Origin: Diphasiastrum complanatum
Lineage: Eukaryota > Streptophyta > Lycopodiopsida > Lycopodiales > Lycopodiaceae
Reading direction: 5' to 3'
Length of the DNA: 64,000 bases
NCBI GenBank assembly: GCA_029204225.1
Contig: CM055097.1
Location: 3,256,620 to 3,320,619 of the forward strand
Under the pieces are notes generated by a model that searched no databases, was not told where the DNA came from, and was given only the letters and a program-made list of their open reading frames with translations. The number at the start of each line of letters is the position of its first letter. Within the stretch, counting starts at the first letter, position 1. A program made the position numbers and the translations under genes. Below are positions 21,006 to 31,218 of the stretch, piece by piece.

Positions 21006-21696
21006 TGTGAAAAATTGCCTACATTGGCAAATCTAGCCATGTAGAATATTGTACATTTTGTCAATATTGTTTGTTGGTTACTTGAATGGCCAAAGTGCCA
21101 CTTGTACATACACACCTAAAGTAGGTTACCACGAGTCAAGAGGAGTGGCTGTGTCTATTTGGTAGTGATTCCTACTTTGTAGGATCTAGACCATGATTTA
21201 TGATGAGATTTGTACCTACCATGCACCTACCAAGCATGACTCTTGCATCTAGGCTAGGGTTTTCACATTAGGGCAAGAAAGTGGAGTCTACTTCCTTATT
21301 ACATGCTGGATTTTCACCTAACTTTGCAAAGGAAGTGTGTTTTACTATGTATTTCCATTCTCCATAGTGAGAAGATAGAAACTTTTTGGAGCCTCAAGGA
21401 GAAACTCGAGTTTCCTCTCATTGTATGGTGATTACTCTATTTTTCCAATGAAACCCAGCTTTGGCACTTTGTAAACACTGTCTACAGGCCGTACTACAGC
21501 CTTATTTCCACACGTGTGTAGTTGGATTAGACTATTTGATCAATGCTTTGATTGTCTCTACTTGTTTCCTATCAAGCTGCTAAACTAGATCTTGTTTTCT
21601 GATGACTAGTTTCTGATAGATTGTTTAACAAGCATACAATCACCTTGTGGATCATTCAAAGATCCATTTATGGTCCTTAGTACTGTACTTTTCACA
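21006..21696 (+). mobile_element. Copia 5' LTR (691 bp)
   Basis: Begins TGTGAAAAATTGCC and ends CTTTTCACA. Matches 26208-26897 at about 99% by eye; differences include CACGAG/CATGAG, GGCTGTG/GGTTGTG, TTGCATC/TTGGATC and a 1-bp indel at AGGCTAGGG/AGGCAGGG. It should contain the promoter for the element. Confidence 0.96.
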
Positions 21697-21709
21697 TGGT
21701 ATCAGAGCC
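21697..21709 (+). other. Primer-binding site for initiator Met tRNA
   Basis: TGGTATCAGAGCC follows the 5' LTR with no gap and is complementary to the 3' end of plant initiator methionine tRNA, the usual primer of plant copia elements. Confidence 0.95.
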
Positions 21710-22317
21710 AAGTACAAGGCCATTGATCTGTGTTTGAATCTAATCCAGTTTTAGCAAGTTTTGGTGCAATAAGCTAGTATTGGAAGGGCGAGCTGGTATC
21801 CAGGTTTTGGTGAGGGGATTTGATCCCAAACTTTTTCAGGATCAAAATCCCACGTGTGGGCATCTCTGAACCAGCATTTAATAACCCATATTCATTGGAT
21901 CATAGAAAATTCATATGGTGTCAGTTTGATGTAATTTTTGGTGCAAATTCTAGGATAAGCTACCAAGATCACTTGCCATTGATTAGTTTTGAATTTGTTT
22001 CATGAAAACTAATTTATCTAGGCTGATTTCAGACCTTCTTAAAGTGGAAACCAGGTCTTGAAAGTACATCAAAGTGAATGAGAGAGATAGAGTCAGTTTT
22101 TGTCCAAGAATAGCCAAGATTGGCAAGATTTGCTTGAGTGTAGTTTTCATCTCATCTTATCTTCATTCCAGCTTGTGAGGGAGTGATAGAACTGTGATTA
22201 CAAATCCATCTGTTGGATTAGAAGTCAACATTTGAGTGAAACACTGCAAGTTAGAAACCTTTGTGAGTTTCAGGTCCAAACAAATCTATATCTTGTGTGT
22301 AGAATCTTGCTAGTAAG

Positions 22318-24756
22318 ATGGGATCAGTGGGAGCCTACCTTCTAGAAGCTAGTGAGAGGTTAAATTCTACCAATTATGCTATTTGGAAAGTGAGGATGGA
22401 GTCACTAATGGTGCTCCAGGATCTTTATGAGTTTCTAATAGATGATGAAGATGAACCTCTAGGTGCACAGGAATTAGTGAGATACAAGAAGAGGTCTAGG
22501 CTTGCACTTCACTGTATTAAGATGAATGTAAGCAATGATCTTTTAAGGGAAGTATCATCATGTAAGAGTGCTAAAGAGGCTTGGAAATCTTTAGAATCGA
22601 TCTATGAGTCTAGTAACACTTCGAGGGTTCTCATGCTTAGGAATCAGATATTACAAAGCATGAAGAGGAGTGATGAGAATGCACAAGATTATGTGCTAAG
22701 AATCAAGTCTCTTAATAGGGAGTTAGCTTCCATTGGAGAGAAGATTCAAGATAGTGAGCTTGTTCAAATTGTCCTAAATGGTCTAGGGAGTGGCTTTACA
22801 AATTTGGTCCAAAGCTTTGCAATCCAAGGCACTTTGCCTACTATAGAAAAGCTACACAGTGTATTAGTAGCTGAAGAGTGTAGGATGTTGCATACCAATG
22901 CAAGAATGAATGCTATTTCTCTGCAGGATGGTGATGAGAAAGCTAATTTCTCATTCAAAATCAAGAAGAAGACCAATGGCAAGAAGAAGCACTTCAAGGA
23001 GACCAAGGAGGAGGATGAGGCTTCAAGCTCAAAGGGCAAGATCAAAGACAAGTCCAAGTACAAATGTTTTTTCTGTGGAAAGAAAGGACATTTTGCATCA
23101 GAATGTCTCAAGAAGAAGAAGGCACAAGAGAGAAAACAAAGCAACATTGCACATCAGGAGGAAGAGGAGGATGAAGAGTCATCCTTGATGGTTTCCAACA
23201 AACCACCATCATCCAAGAGCAACACCAATGATTCTTGGTGGATTGATAGTGGGGCAAGTTCCCACATGACAGATCAAAAGGACATATTCTCCACCTTACT
23301 TTCTTACAATGACTTACATAGATCAATCCATATTGCAAGTAGTCAAGAATGTAAGATAAGTGGAATAGGAACAATTCCCTTGTATGTGGGATCATCCAAA
23401 AGGATGAATCTAGATAATGTTCTTTATGTTCCTAAGTTAACCAAGAATTTGCTTAGTGTTGGCCAGCTAATGGATAATGGCCTAGATGTACAATTTAAGC
23501 ATGGAGTTTGTTCCATCCTTAGAAATGATGAATGTATAGCCAAAGGCTTTAAGCAAGGTAGATTGTTTAAGCTTGATGCTAATATTGCAGTGGAGAGTGT
23601 TAACTTGGCAAAGGTGGAGCTATCAAAGGTGGAACTGTGGCACAAAAGGTTGGGCCACCCCAACTACAAAGCCATGGAATCTATGGCTACAAAGGAGCTT
23701 GCAGTTGGACTCCCCAAGCATTTGTCAAAGTGTGGGAAGAGATGTGAAGCATGCAGCCTCTCAAAGGCTCACAAGCTACCCTTCTCAAGATCTACATCAA
23801 GATCAAACTCTCCTCTTGAACTCATCCATTCGGATGTTCATAGTTTTTCACATGAGTCTAATGGTGGTGCCAAGTACTATGTAATATTCATTGATAACTA
23901 TTCTAGATTTTGTTGGATGTACCTCTTGTCTAGCAAATCAATGGTGTTTGATTCTTTTGTAAAGTTCAAGACTTTGGTAGAAAATCAACTTAGTACCAAG
24001 ATTAAGGTATTAAGGAGTGATAATGGAGGTGAATATATCTCCAATAAGTTGATTGACTTTTGTATTTCTAATGGCATAAAGAGGGAGTTGTCATGTCCAT
24101 ACACCCCTCAACAAAATGGAGTGAGTGAGAGAAGAAATAGATCTCTTTGTGAGTGTGCTAAGGCCTTAAGGCTAGATGCTTCTCTATCCAAACCATTTTG
24201 GGGTGAAGCAATAACTTGTGCTAACTATTTGTGCAATAGATTGCCAAACCAAGCCATTGGAGGAATCACACCATTTGAAGCTCTATTTGGAGAGAAGCCC
24301 AATCTCAAAGATCTCAAAGTTTTTCGATCCACTTGCTATGTACACAAATCCTTGGATAAGAGAAGGAAGGATGACGCAACATCCATCAAAGGCATCTTTG
24401 TGGGATATGGTGAGAATAGCAAAGGTTATAGAGTCTTCAATCCCATCACTAGCAAGGTGATAGTGAGTAGGGATGTTATTTTTTATGAAGGACATGCTTG
24501 TGATTTGGATGATAATGCTACTAATCATCTTGATGCCAAGGATCATGCTAGGATGGAGGAGGAGCTTCCAAGTGAAGAAGAACTTGAGGATCCACCTCAA
24601 GATGCAAGAACTCCAAGAAGATCTACAAGGGCAAGATCCGAGCCATTGAGGCTCACCTATGATGGTCAAGGTGGTCAAAGGGAAGGCTCATCATCTTTCA
24701 CATCTTACACCTTTCTTACTTCAATGTTAGATGATCCAACATGCTATGAAGTCTAA
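22318..24756 (+). CDS. Copia gag-protease-integrase polyprotein (812 residues)
   Basis: Makes the capsid, protease and integrase of the element. Visible in order: gag N-terminal domain (NYAIWKVRMESL near residue 20, UBN2/DUF4219-like), a Lys-rich stretch, a CCHC knuckle CFFCGKKGHFASEC at about 249-262, retropepsin WWIDSGASSHMT at about 307-318, GAG-pre-integrase with zinc ligands (WHKRLGHPN near 441, CEACSLSKAH near 478) and the integrase core with D506, D568 (SDNGGEY) and E604 (SERRNRS), a D,D35E spacing. Start ATG lies about 620 bp after the primer site. The frame is uninterrupted to TAA at 24754-24756; downstream RT continues in the same frame, so this stop is probably a mutation that split a single polyprotein. 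Confidence 0.95.
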   Translation: MGSVGAYLLEASERLNSTNYAIWKVRMESLMVLQDLYEFLIDDEDEPLGAQELVRYKKRSRLALHCIKMNVSNDLLREVSSCKSAKEAWKSLESIYESSNTSRVLMLRNQILQSMKRSDENAQDYVLRIKSLNRELASIGEKIQDSELVQIVLNGLGSGFTNLVQSFAIQGTLPTIEKLHSVLVAEECRMLHTNARMNAISLQDGDEKANFSFKIKKKTNGKKKHFKETKEEDEASSSKGKIKDKSKYKCFFCGKKGHFASECLKKKKAQERKQSNIAHQEEEEDEESSLMVSNKPPSSKSNTNDSWWIDSGASSHMTDQKDIFSTLLSYNDLHRSIHIASSQECKISGIGTIPLYVGSSKRMNLDNVLYVPKLTKNLLSVGQLMDNGLDVQFKHGVCSILRNDECIAKGFKQGRLFKLDANIAVESVNLAKVELSKVELWHKRLGHPNYKAMESMATKELAVGLPKHLSKCGKRCEACSLSKAHKLPFSRSTSRSNSPLELIHSDVHSFSHESNGGAKYYVIFIDNYSRFCWMYLLSSKSMVFDSFVKFKTLVENQLSTKIKVLRSDNGGEYISNKLIDFCISNGIKRELSCPYTPQQNGVSERRNRSLCECAKALRLDASLSKPFWGEAITCANYLCNRLPNQAIGGITPFEALFGEKPNLKDLKVFRSTCYVHKSLDKRRKDDATSIKGIFVGYGENSKGYRVFNPITSKVIVSRDVIFYEGHACDLDDNATNHLDAKDHARMEEELPSEEELEDPPQDARTPRRSTRARSEPLRLTYDGQGGQREGSSSFTSYTFLTSMLDDPTCYEV

Positions 24757-25212
24757 GATGCTTGTAAGTCTAAAAGTTGGATGGATGCTATGCAAGTAGA
24801 GTATGATGCTCTTATTGAGAATCATACTTGGGATCTTGTGGATCTTCCTCAAGGGAAGAAACCTCTTGATTGCAAGTGGGTGTTTAGACTGAAGTATAAT
24901 CAAGATGGATCAATAAGCAAGCATAAAGCTAGGCTTGTTGCCAAAGGTTTTTTACAAACCAAAGGCATTGACTATGATGAGACTTTTGCTCCTGTGGCTA
25001 AGCTTGTTACTATCAGGTTGATCATTAGTCTTGCTACAACCTTCAATTGGGAGCTATTCCAACTTGACTTCACAAATGCATTCCTCAATGGTTATTTGGA
25101 GGAAGAGATCTACATGAGGCAACCCGAGGGCTTCATCAAGGCAAAGCATGAAAGAAAGGTGTGTTTTTTGAAGAAGAGCCTTTATGGGCTCAAGCAAGCA
25201 CCTAGGGCATGA
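24757..25212 (+). pseudogene. Copia reverse transcriptase, N-terminal half, truncated
   Basis: In frame with the preceding gag-integrase frame after its TAA. Carries the standard copia RT opening (WMDAMQVEYDAL, DCKWVFRLKYN, KARLVAKGF, FAPVAKLVTIR) and the first catalytic Asp in QLDFTNAFLNG, then YGLKQAPRA. At about 25206 the usual 40-50 residues leading to the YVDD box are missing, the frame shifts, and a TGA follows. RT is therefore non-functional in this copy. Confidence 0.92.
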
Positions 25213-26246
25213 TCATTATTCTTGTTTTGTATGTAGATGACATTATCTTGAGTGGTAATGATCTAGATGGAATTAGAGATGTAAAAATTGCTTTAGCAAA
25301 AGAGTTTAAGATGGTGGATCTCGGCCTATTGAGCTTCATTCTTGGAATAGAGGTTATTAGAGGATGTGATTTTAGCTTCATTTGTCAATCTAAATATGCT
25401 ACATCCATCCTAGATAGATTTGGAATGAAGAATTGTAAAGGCATTGAGACACCAATGGAGCAACATGTAAAAGCATCTATTGGTTGTGATGAAGCATCCT
25501 TTGAGGACATCACATTATATAGAAGGCTTATTGGCTCCTTGATCTATTTAACTATAACTAGACCTGATCTTAGTTATAGTGTTGGAAAGTTAAGCCAATT
25601 CATGCAAAGTCCTCTAGTTTCACATTGGAAGATGGCCAAAAGAGTTCTTAGATACATTTCATTCACTAAGAATTTTGGTATTTTGTATAGAGGAACTAAT
25701 CTTGGCTTAAGAGCCTATAGTGACTCGGATTTTGCAGGTGAAAAAGTGGATAGAAGATCAAAAAGTGCCTTTGCCACCTTTCTATGTGATGGAGTAGTAT
25801 CATGGCTTTCCAAAAAGCAAGATACCATCTCCCTATCTTCCACAGAATCCGAATACAAGGCCTTGACATCAACATGCAAGGAGGTCTTGTGGCTCAAAAG
25901 GCTATTGGTGGAGCTTCATGTCATGAAGGAGGAGATCCCTATCATCTATTGTGACAACCAATCAGCCCAATCACTTGCAACTAATCCTACATTCCATGCA
26001 AGGAGCAAACACATCGAAATTGCTCATCCTTTCGTGAGGGAAAAAGTGCAAGCTAAAGAGATCAAGCTCCAACACGTGCCATCATCAAGTTGCTTGGCTG
26101 ATTTGTTTACTAAACCTTTACCTAAAGATTCATTTGTCAAGCTTAGATCTTCAATTGGAGTTATTGATAAAAGCATTGTGATCTCCAAGGCTAGATTTGA
26201 GGAGGAGTGTGAAAAATTGCCTACATTGGCAAATCTAGCCATGTAG
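25209..26246 (+). pseudogene. Copia reverse transcriptase C-terminal half and RNase H
   Basis: Begins right after the RT deletion with the catalytic box LYVDD, followed by LGIEVIRG, TRPDLSYSVGKLSQFM, and RNase H with AYSDSDFAG, SSTESEYKAL, YCDNQSA and HIEIAHPFVRE. It is intact for 345 codons and ends inside the 3' LTR at 26244-26246, as copia polyproteins often do. The ATG at 25209 is an accident of the deletion and not a natural start. The domain itself keeps all expected acidic residues. Confidence 0.92.
26199..26207 (+). other. Copia polypurine tract
   Basis: GAGGAGGAG directly abuts the 3' LTR start and overlaps the end of the pol frame. It is the expected site for plus-strand priming. 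Confidence 0.75.
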
Positions 26247-26897
26247 AATATTGTACATTTTGTCAATATTGTTTGTTGGTTACTTGAATGGCCAAAGTGC
26301 CACTTGTACATACACACCTAAAGTAGGTTACCATGAGTCAAGAGGAGTGGTTGTGTCTATTTGGTAGTGATTCCTACTTTGTAGGATCTAGACCATGATT
26401 TATGATGAGATTTGTACCTACCATGCACCTACCAAGCATGACTCTTGGATCTAGGCAGGGTTTTCACATTAGGGCAAGAAAGTGGAGTCTACTTCCTTAT
26501 TACATGCTGGATTTTCACCTAACTTTGCATAGGAAGTGTGTTTTACTATGTATTTCCATTCTCCATAGTGAGAAGATAGAAACTTTTTGGAGCCTCAAGG
26601 AGAAACTCGAGTTTCCTCTCATTGTATGGTGATTACTCTATTTTTCCAATGAAACCCAGCTTTGGCACTTTGTAAACACTGTCTACAGGCCGTACTGCAG
26701 CCTTATTTCCACACATGTGGAGTTGGATTAGACTATTTGATCAATGCTTTGATTGTCTCTACTTGTTTCCTATCAAGCTGCTAAACTAGATCTTGTTTTC
26801 TGATGACTAGTTTCTGATAGATTGTTTAACAAGCATACAATCACCTTGTGGATCATTCAAAGATCCATTTATGGTCCTTAGTACTGTACTTTTCACA
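26208..26897 (+). mobile_element. Copia 3' LTR (690 bp)
   Basis: Begins TGTGAAAAATTGCC and ends TTTTCACA, followed by the TGAGT target copy. Near-identical to the 5' LTR; contains the last codons of pol. Confidence 0.96.
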
Positions 26898-27252
26898 TGA
26901 GTCATGTGTTGAGTTGCTCCAGAATCGAGATACCAGGAATCGATATCTTGTTGTTCTTCGACCTTGGTCATAAAAGATGCTTCTTCTTCTTCTTCTTCTT
27001 GTATCGAAAAACTGGTTGAGGCAGAATTTTCTTGTTGGAATTGCTTCTTCTCATTATTGAATTTTAAAGTTCTGCAGTTCTTGATCTCATGTCTAGTGCT
27101 CCTCTTTTTTGATCTGAACTTCTAATTTTTGGAATATAGAGCTTGAGGATCCGACCCTGTGCCTGAGGGGGTTGCAGATCTTCTGGCCTCCTCTTGTTGG
27201 AGTAATGAGATCACTCTTGAAAGGGTGATCTTCTCCTGGATCGTGCGAGGAC
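26898..27252 (-). pseudogene. Older copia gag-protease remnant, upstream part (left arm)
   Basis: On the minus strand reads LLQQEEARR, a Lys-rich stretch with HEIKNCR (half of a lost CCHC knuckle), a Glu run encoded by a GAA/CTT microsatellite, and WYLDSGATQHMT, the retropepsin active site, where it is cut by the younger copia insertion. Here the Trp codon is intact, whereas the right-arm copy has TAG. The other half lies at 20836-21005. Confidence 0.85.
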
Positions 27253-27736
27253 TGTTAGCCGATATTTTCGCACGAAAAATCGGGCTAATATTGAAGCTTA
27301 AGTTCGCAATAACTGAAAAACCAGCATGTAATATGATCATTCAACGAAACCGTGTTGTCGTGGGAGCCCTAGTCATGAATGCCGAAAAAGTCAACCACAA
27401 AAGAAAAAACCGAGAAAGAAAGGTTTCAGGTAAAAATGGGACCGAAAAATATGAATTCAGTGTCAAGGAGTCATAGAAACCCTAACGGCAAAGTATGGGC
27501 AATTTATGGGCAATTAACGAAACGTGTGGGCCAAGTGGTTACCCAACTGGCCAAGAACCCAGCTAAATGAGCAGTAGGCGCATGGCCCTTGAAAAATCAA
27601 AGAAAGGCCAAAAACAAAGGTACCCAGAGAAAAATGAAGACCGCCTACTAAAAATAGGGGTTGAAAAAGAGCCTCACCCAAATTTTGGATAATAAATGCC
27701 AAACTAACTTGGAGGCTAAAAAATTTGGGAGGTAGA
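27253..27736 (+). repeat. LTR-like repeat starting TGTTAGCC (left arm)
   Basis: Starts TGTTAGCCGATATTTTC inside the old copia gag remnant and matches 58368-58851 (inverted) and, with about 440 bp more internal sequence, 50167-51092. Terminal TG and the matching sharp boundaries suggest an LTR. A TATA-like CCTATAAGAAGGAGC near 27984 hints that the original LTR extended beyond 27736, so the right end is uncertain. Confidence 0.55.
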
Positions 27737-29039
27737 CCCACTAGCCATTGACATTTTGGGCTTCTAGGGTGTACAAAAGGGGAAACTTGAATGGCCTCCC
27801 TAGCCTTTGACAAAAATGGCATTTTAGCTAGTTTTGGAAGAGAGCCTTGAATGCACCACTCCCCCACTCTCTTATGGAGGCCACTAGGTGTACTATCAAA
27901 TGGGTTGGGGACAAATGGCAATGAGGGCTTGAAGGGCATGAAGAATGGCAATATGGCATTGTGAAGGGAATCCATTAAATTTTCCTATAAGAAGGAGCCA
28001 ACTCCTTGTATTTCAAATGTTAGTACTTTTGTGAGTTAGTACTTTTAGGAGTTGGTATTTTGGGAGTTGCTTGTTTGCTTGAGGGTATTTGGAAGTTAGT
28101 TCTATTTTGATGCTAGTTATTCCAATGTTAGTAGTTTGGAAGTGAGGTTACTTGTTTTTGAGTGTGACATTAGTTCTATTTTAGCTACTTGCTTGAGGGA
28201 GCTTGGATTGTTATTGAATGGATGTTAATGACTTGCTTGAGAGTTGTTATTGGCTTGTGTGTGGCTAACTTCTTCATTATAATGTGTGTTTTGTGGTGGT
28301 TGACGCATTTTGGTGGAGGGTTGTTTTATAGTAGTAAGCTTATGTCTTGAATGCTTGAGTGCTTGTCCTTTTTGGTTATATTTAGGGTTTTCCCAAAGTG
28401 CTTACATTATGTGAGTGATGAACGTTGAGGATGGGGCGCCGTCTAGCTTGTTGGTTTTCAAAATCATATTGTGTTTGAAGCTCATGAGTGTTGGTTGATT
28501 GAGTTTAGCATTATGTATGGAATGAATGATTTGTGGATTGAGTGTGATGCAAGGTGTGCATTAACATGGTCTTACTTGGTTCGCACACAATGGGTGTGCA
28601 GGTTCTTGTAATGAGTTGTACACAAACATGGTGGTAATATTGAGTTAGTATTGATTGAAAAGTTGAGTGTTGGTTGGTAGAAGTCGAATAAGTGATTGTT
28701 GAATAATGTGCCATAATTGATGTTTCATCAAATGGGGATGTGTTGAATAGGTTACGTGTTGATGTTTTGCATTGTGTGTGTGTGGATGGAAGAGTAGCTA
28801 TGGATGTTTGGTTTGCTTGTCATGTGGGTGTGATCAAGGGAGTTTAACCACTGCAACAACAATAGTTGCTTCATCTATAAGATTCCAAAGAGTTAATCCA
28901 AGACATATTCACCAGCGACTGAAATTCAGATTATTCCACTATGACTACCTCTGCACGTGTGGATCTAAAACTTGTTTGGAGCTCAACCCCGCCTGCTTAA
29001 CAGCGAGCTCTCTGAGAACCTATTGTCATTTGTTGTCCG
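27737..29039 (+). other. Non-coding stretch with a 1,019-bp segment absent from the right arm
   Basis: 27,782-28,801 is missing from the mirror position in the right arm (58,306/58,307), where GTACAAAAGGG joins directly to ATGTTTGG. The segment is rich in TTAGT/GTTGG short repeats and contains a TATA-like motif near 27984. No target duplication flanks it, so deletion from the right arm is as likely as insertion here. No coding frame recognised. Confidence 0.55.
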
Positions 29040-29400
29040 TGGATCTATCTACCTGCCATAGGCCCTGTGACCTCCTAGCTACTGTTTTTGAGCCTGCTCA
29101 CATACTTGCGGCCTGCTCATTTTTTCCGGCCTGCATGCTGTCTTTGGGCTTGCCACTTACTGTATCTGCGGCCAGTTTGTAGGCCTTGTTCTACCTGCGA
29201 CCTGCCTTCTCTACCTACCTAGCCTACTGCCTGCGGCCACCTATGGGCTGTCTACCTATGGCCACCCTGCCTGCTTCCCGTGGCCTGCCAACTATGATCT
29301 ATCCTACCTATTTGTGGCCTTTCATCGTTGTCTACAGAAGAAAAGACAGCTCACAGACCTGCGACCTGCCTGCTACTTGTGACCTACTTGTCCGTCGCTA
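29040..29400. repeat. Degenerate minisatellite of CCTGC-type units (left arm)
   Basis: Repeated short variants of CTGCGGCCTGC, CTGTGACC and CTACCTGCC, GC-rich against AT-rich surroundings. The mirror copy is at 57740-58090. Open frames across it are low-complexity products of the repeat. Confidence 0.6.
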
Positions 29401-29775
29401 ACAAAGAGATCACTTTTAAAAAATTTCAGTGCCAAAGAGAAGTGTTTCCGCCCTGCCTGGCCATCACTGCAGCTGCTGTCCATTGATTTGCAAACGAGAT
29501 TTTTCACAGTGACCAGTGACAATATTATGCAATTGTCATTCCTCTGATATCATCATCTATCCAACCACCTATGGCTAAGCCAGTGGAAAATGGCAAAGGA
29601 AGTGTGATTGGGAAGAAAGCATTCATGACTAGTTGGACTCTCCGACACTCTGGTTACCTTACGAATACCTGAGGTAATGTGATTCGCACCCAATACCATT
29701 GTCTAAAATACAGTTTGTAAATGATGTTTCATATGTACTATTGTATTCCATGCTTAGTGAATCAACATATCCATT

Positions 29776-30533
29776 TGTTGGAGGGTTTGCGGATCCCAAG
29801 GCAACCCTAACCCTAGTTAATAAGTGAGAGGGATTTGGCACCCTGCGTGTATAAGTCCAACCCGATGATCACATAGTTATTTGATTTATTGATTAAAAGT
29901 TAATAAGGATTTTAGGCCTTTTTGCGGGACTTTTAATGTCGCAGGGCCTAAACGTCAAATTAGTGAATAAAGTTGGGTTTCCCTCCAATTTTGATGGTTC
30001 CCACACTTTTTTAAATTTGAATTGAAAGAGAGGCAAGACTGGACCAATAGGATTCAGAGGCCAGGGTCCTCCTCTCTACTATAAAAAGAGACTAACTTGA
30101 GTTGCTCCTGATGTTCATTTCCTCATTTCAATAAAGCAAATTGGTTCTCTTTAGAAATGGATTGATGAATGTCCTTGCTCTTCCTCTCTTTTCTTCCATT
30201 TCTCATGCTTTCTTTGGATTTTGCTAATTGTTGGATCTGATCATTATTGGGATTGCTATTTCTTATGCTTTTTGTGAGAGAGAAAGGTAAAGAGAGAAGA
30301 GTAAGTTTCTATCATTATTGTGGATTTAGGGTTAATGGAAGTAGGGTTAATGGATGTAGTGTTAATGCTTAGTGTTAATGGATGTAGTGTTAGATCCTCC
30401 ATTCATGTTGAAATCTGAACTATACTATCGCTCTCATGGGAACGAACCTATGCGTGATAACTAACTCCGTCTCTTTGATGCTAGATTGACTAGATCTTGG
30501 ATTCAAAATAGGCAAGGAAAGAAACCCACTACA
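29776..30533 (+). mobile_element. Gypsy A 5' LTR (758 bp)
   Basis: Starts TGTTGGAGGGTTTGCGG and ends ACCCACTACA. Contains a TATA box CTATAAAAAG at 30079-30088 and AATAAA at 30130-30135, marking promoter and polyadenylation signal. Other copies of this LTR: 39883-40228 (partial), 46949-47709, 49195-49951, 56593-57351. Confidence 0.93.
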
Positions 30534-30537
30534 ATTT

Positions 30538-30556
30538 TGGCACCATTGCTAGGGAA
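30538..30556 (+). other. Decayed primer-binding site, Asp-tRNA type
   Basis: TGGCACCATTGCTAGGGAA four bases after the LTR, a mutated form of TGGCGCCGTTGCCGGGG, which is complementary to the 3' end of plant tRNA-Asp(GTC). The unmutated site is seen in copy B (49171-49190). Confidence 0.85.
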
Positions 30557-31218
30557 CTACGCCAATTTTTCAGTTTGCAGCATGTTTGGTTGATGGTTAG
30601 CTTGCAACAGGCATCTTGTCGTGGCATGAATAGTGTTAAATCTGCATTTTAGGGTTAGTTTGGGATTGATTTTGCTTGATTTGAGTGGATTTGCTTGTTT
30701 GAAATCTAATTTGATTATTAAACATGGAAAGCTATTCAGATCACCAATCTTAAGATCCATTTGGATCTGAGATATTAGAGAAAATAACAAAAATTGGTCA
30801 AATCTGTCAAATTTGGTCAAAAAGAGGCAAAAAGCGTCATCAGAGCTCAGAACTTTTTACCCTCTTTCAGGAAACCTTCGCCGAGTTGCAGACACTTTTG
30901 GTTTTGTTTACAAAACCTTCAGTTTGAAGGGCGAAGATTAAATCTCAGCAGATTTCCAAAAACATAAAAAAAACCACCAAAAAACACCAAAAATTATCAA
31001 AACCTAAAATATACAAAAAAAGAACCTTCGCACATTTCATTGTGCTTAGATGTGATTCAGATCTATCTACTGCCAGGTTGACGAAGAATAATATCAAAAA
31101 TACAAAGGGTTTCAAAGGATCAGTTGTCATATTGTCATATTTTTGCCAAAAAAGTCACTCTTTTGCAAAATTACCAATATTACTCTTGATCCTTTGCCTT
31201 CGCTGAGTTTCCAGATGT
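30557..31218 (+). other. Gypsy A leader, shortened
   Basis: Non-coding leader containing several AACCTTCGCC/GGCGAAGG-type motifs. About half the length of the leaders in B and C; it is joined at about 31218 to the middle of gag. Confidence 0.7.

Larger units (their letters stand above)
21001..26902 (+). mobile_element. Ty1/copia LTR retrotransposon, nearly complete
   Basis: Complete structure: TGAGT target duplication (21001-21005 and 26898-26902), 5' LTR 21006-21696, initiator-Met primer site, one long gag-protease-integrase frame, reverse transcriptase and RNase H, purine tract, 3' LTR 26208-26897. Domain order (integrase before RT) defines Ty1/copia. Two defects stop it making a full polyprotein: TAA at 24754-24756 and a frame-breaking deletion in RT near 25206. 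The LTRs differ by about seven substitutions and one 1-bp indel over 690 bp, so insertion is recent relative to the other elements. It sits in an older copia protease remnant (minus strand), and the unoccupied target survives at 59208-59212. Confidence 0.97.

Noticed and set aside
22764-23147. 127-residue minus-strand frame
   Set aside because: Antisense shadow of the intact copia gag frame, with Phe/Leu-rich composition from the Lys-rich region opposite.
27514-27975. 153-residue minus-strand frame, with a related plus-strand frame at 58279-58590
   Set aside because: Both cross the LTR-like repeat boundary, differ by an arm-specific indel and are rich in Phe/Leu/Gly; non-coding repeat sequence is the better reading.
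28772-29401. Cys/Leu/Pro-rich plus-strand frames
   Set aside because: They run through the CCTGC minisatellite and lack any family motif.
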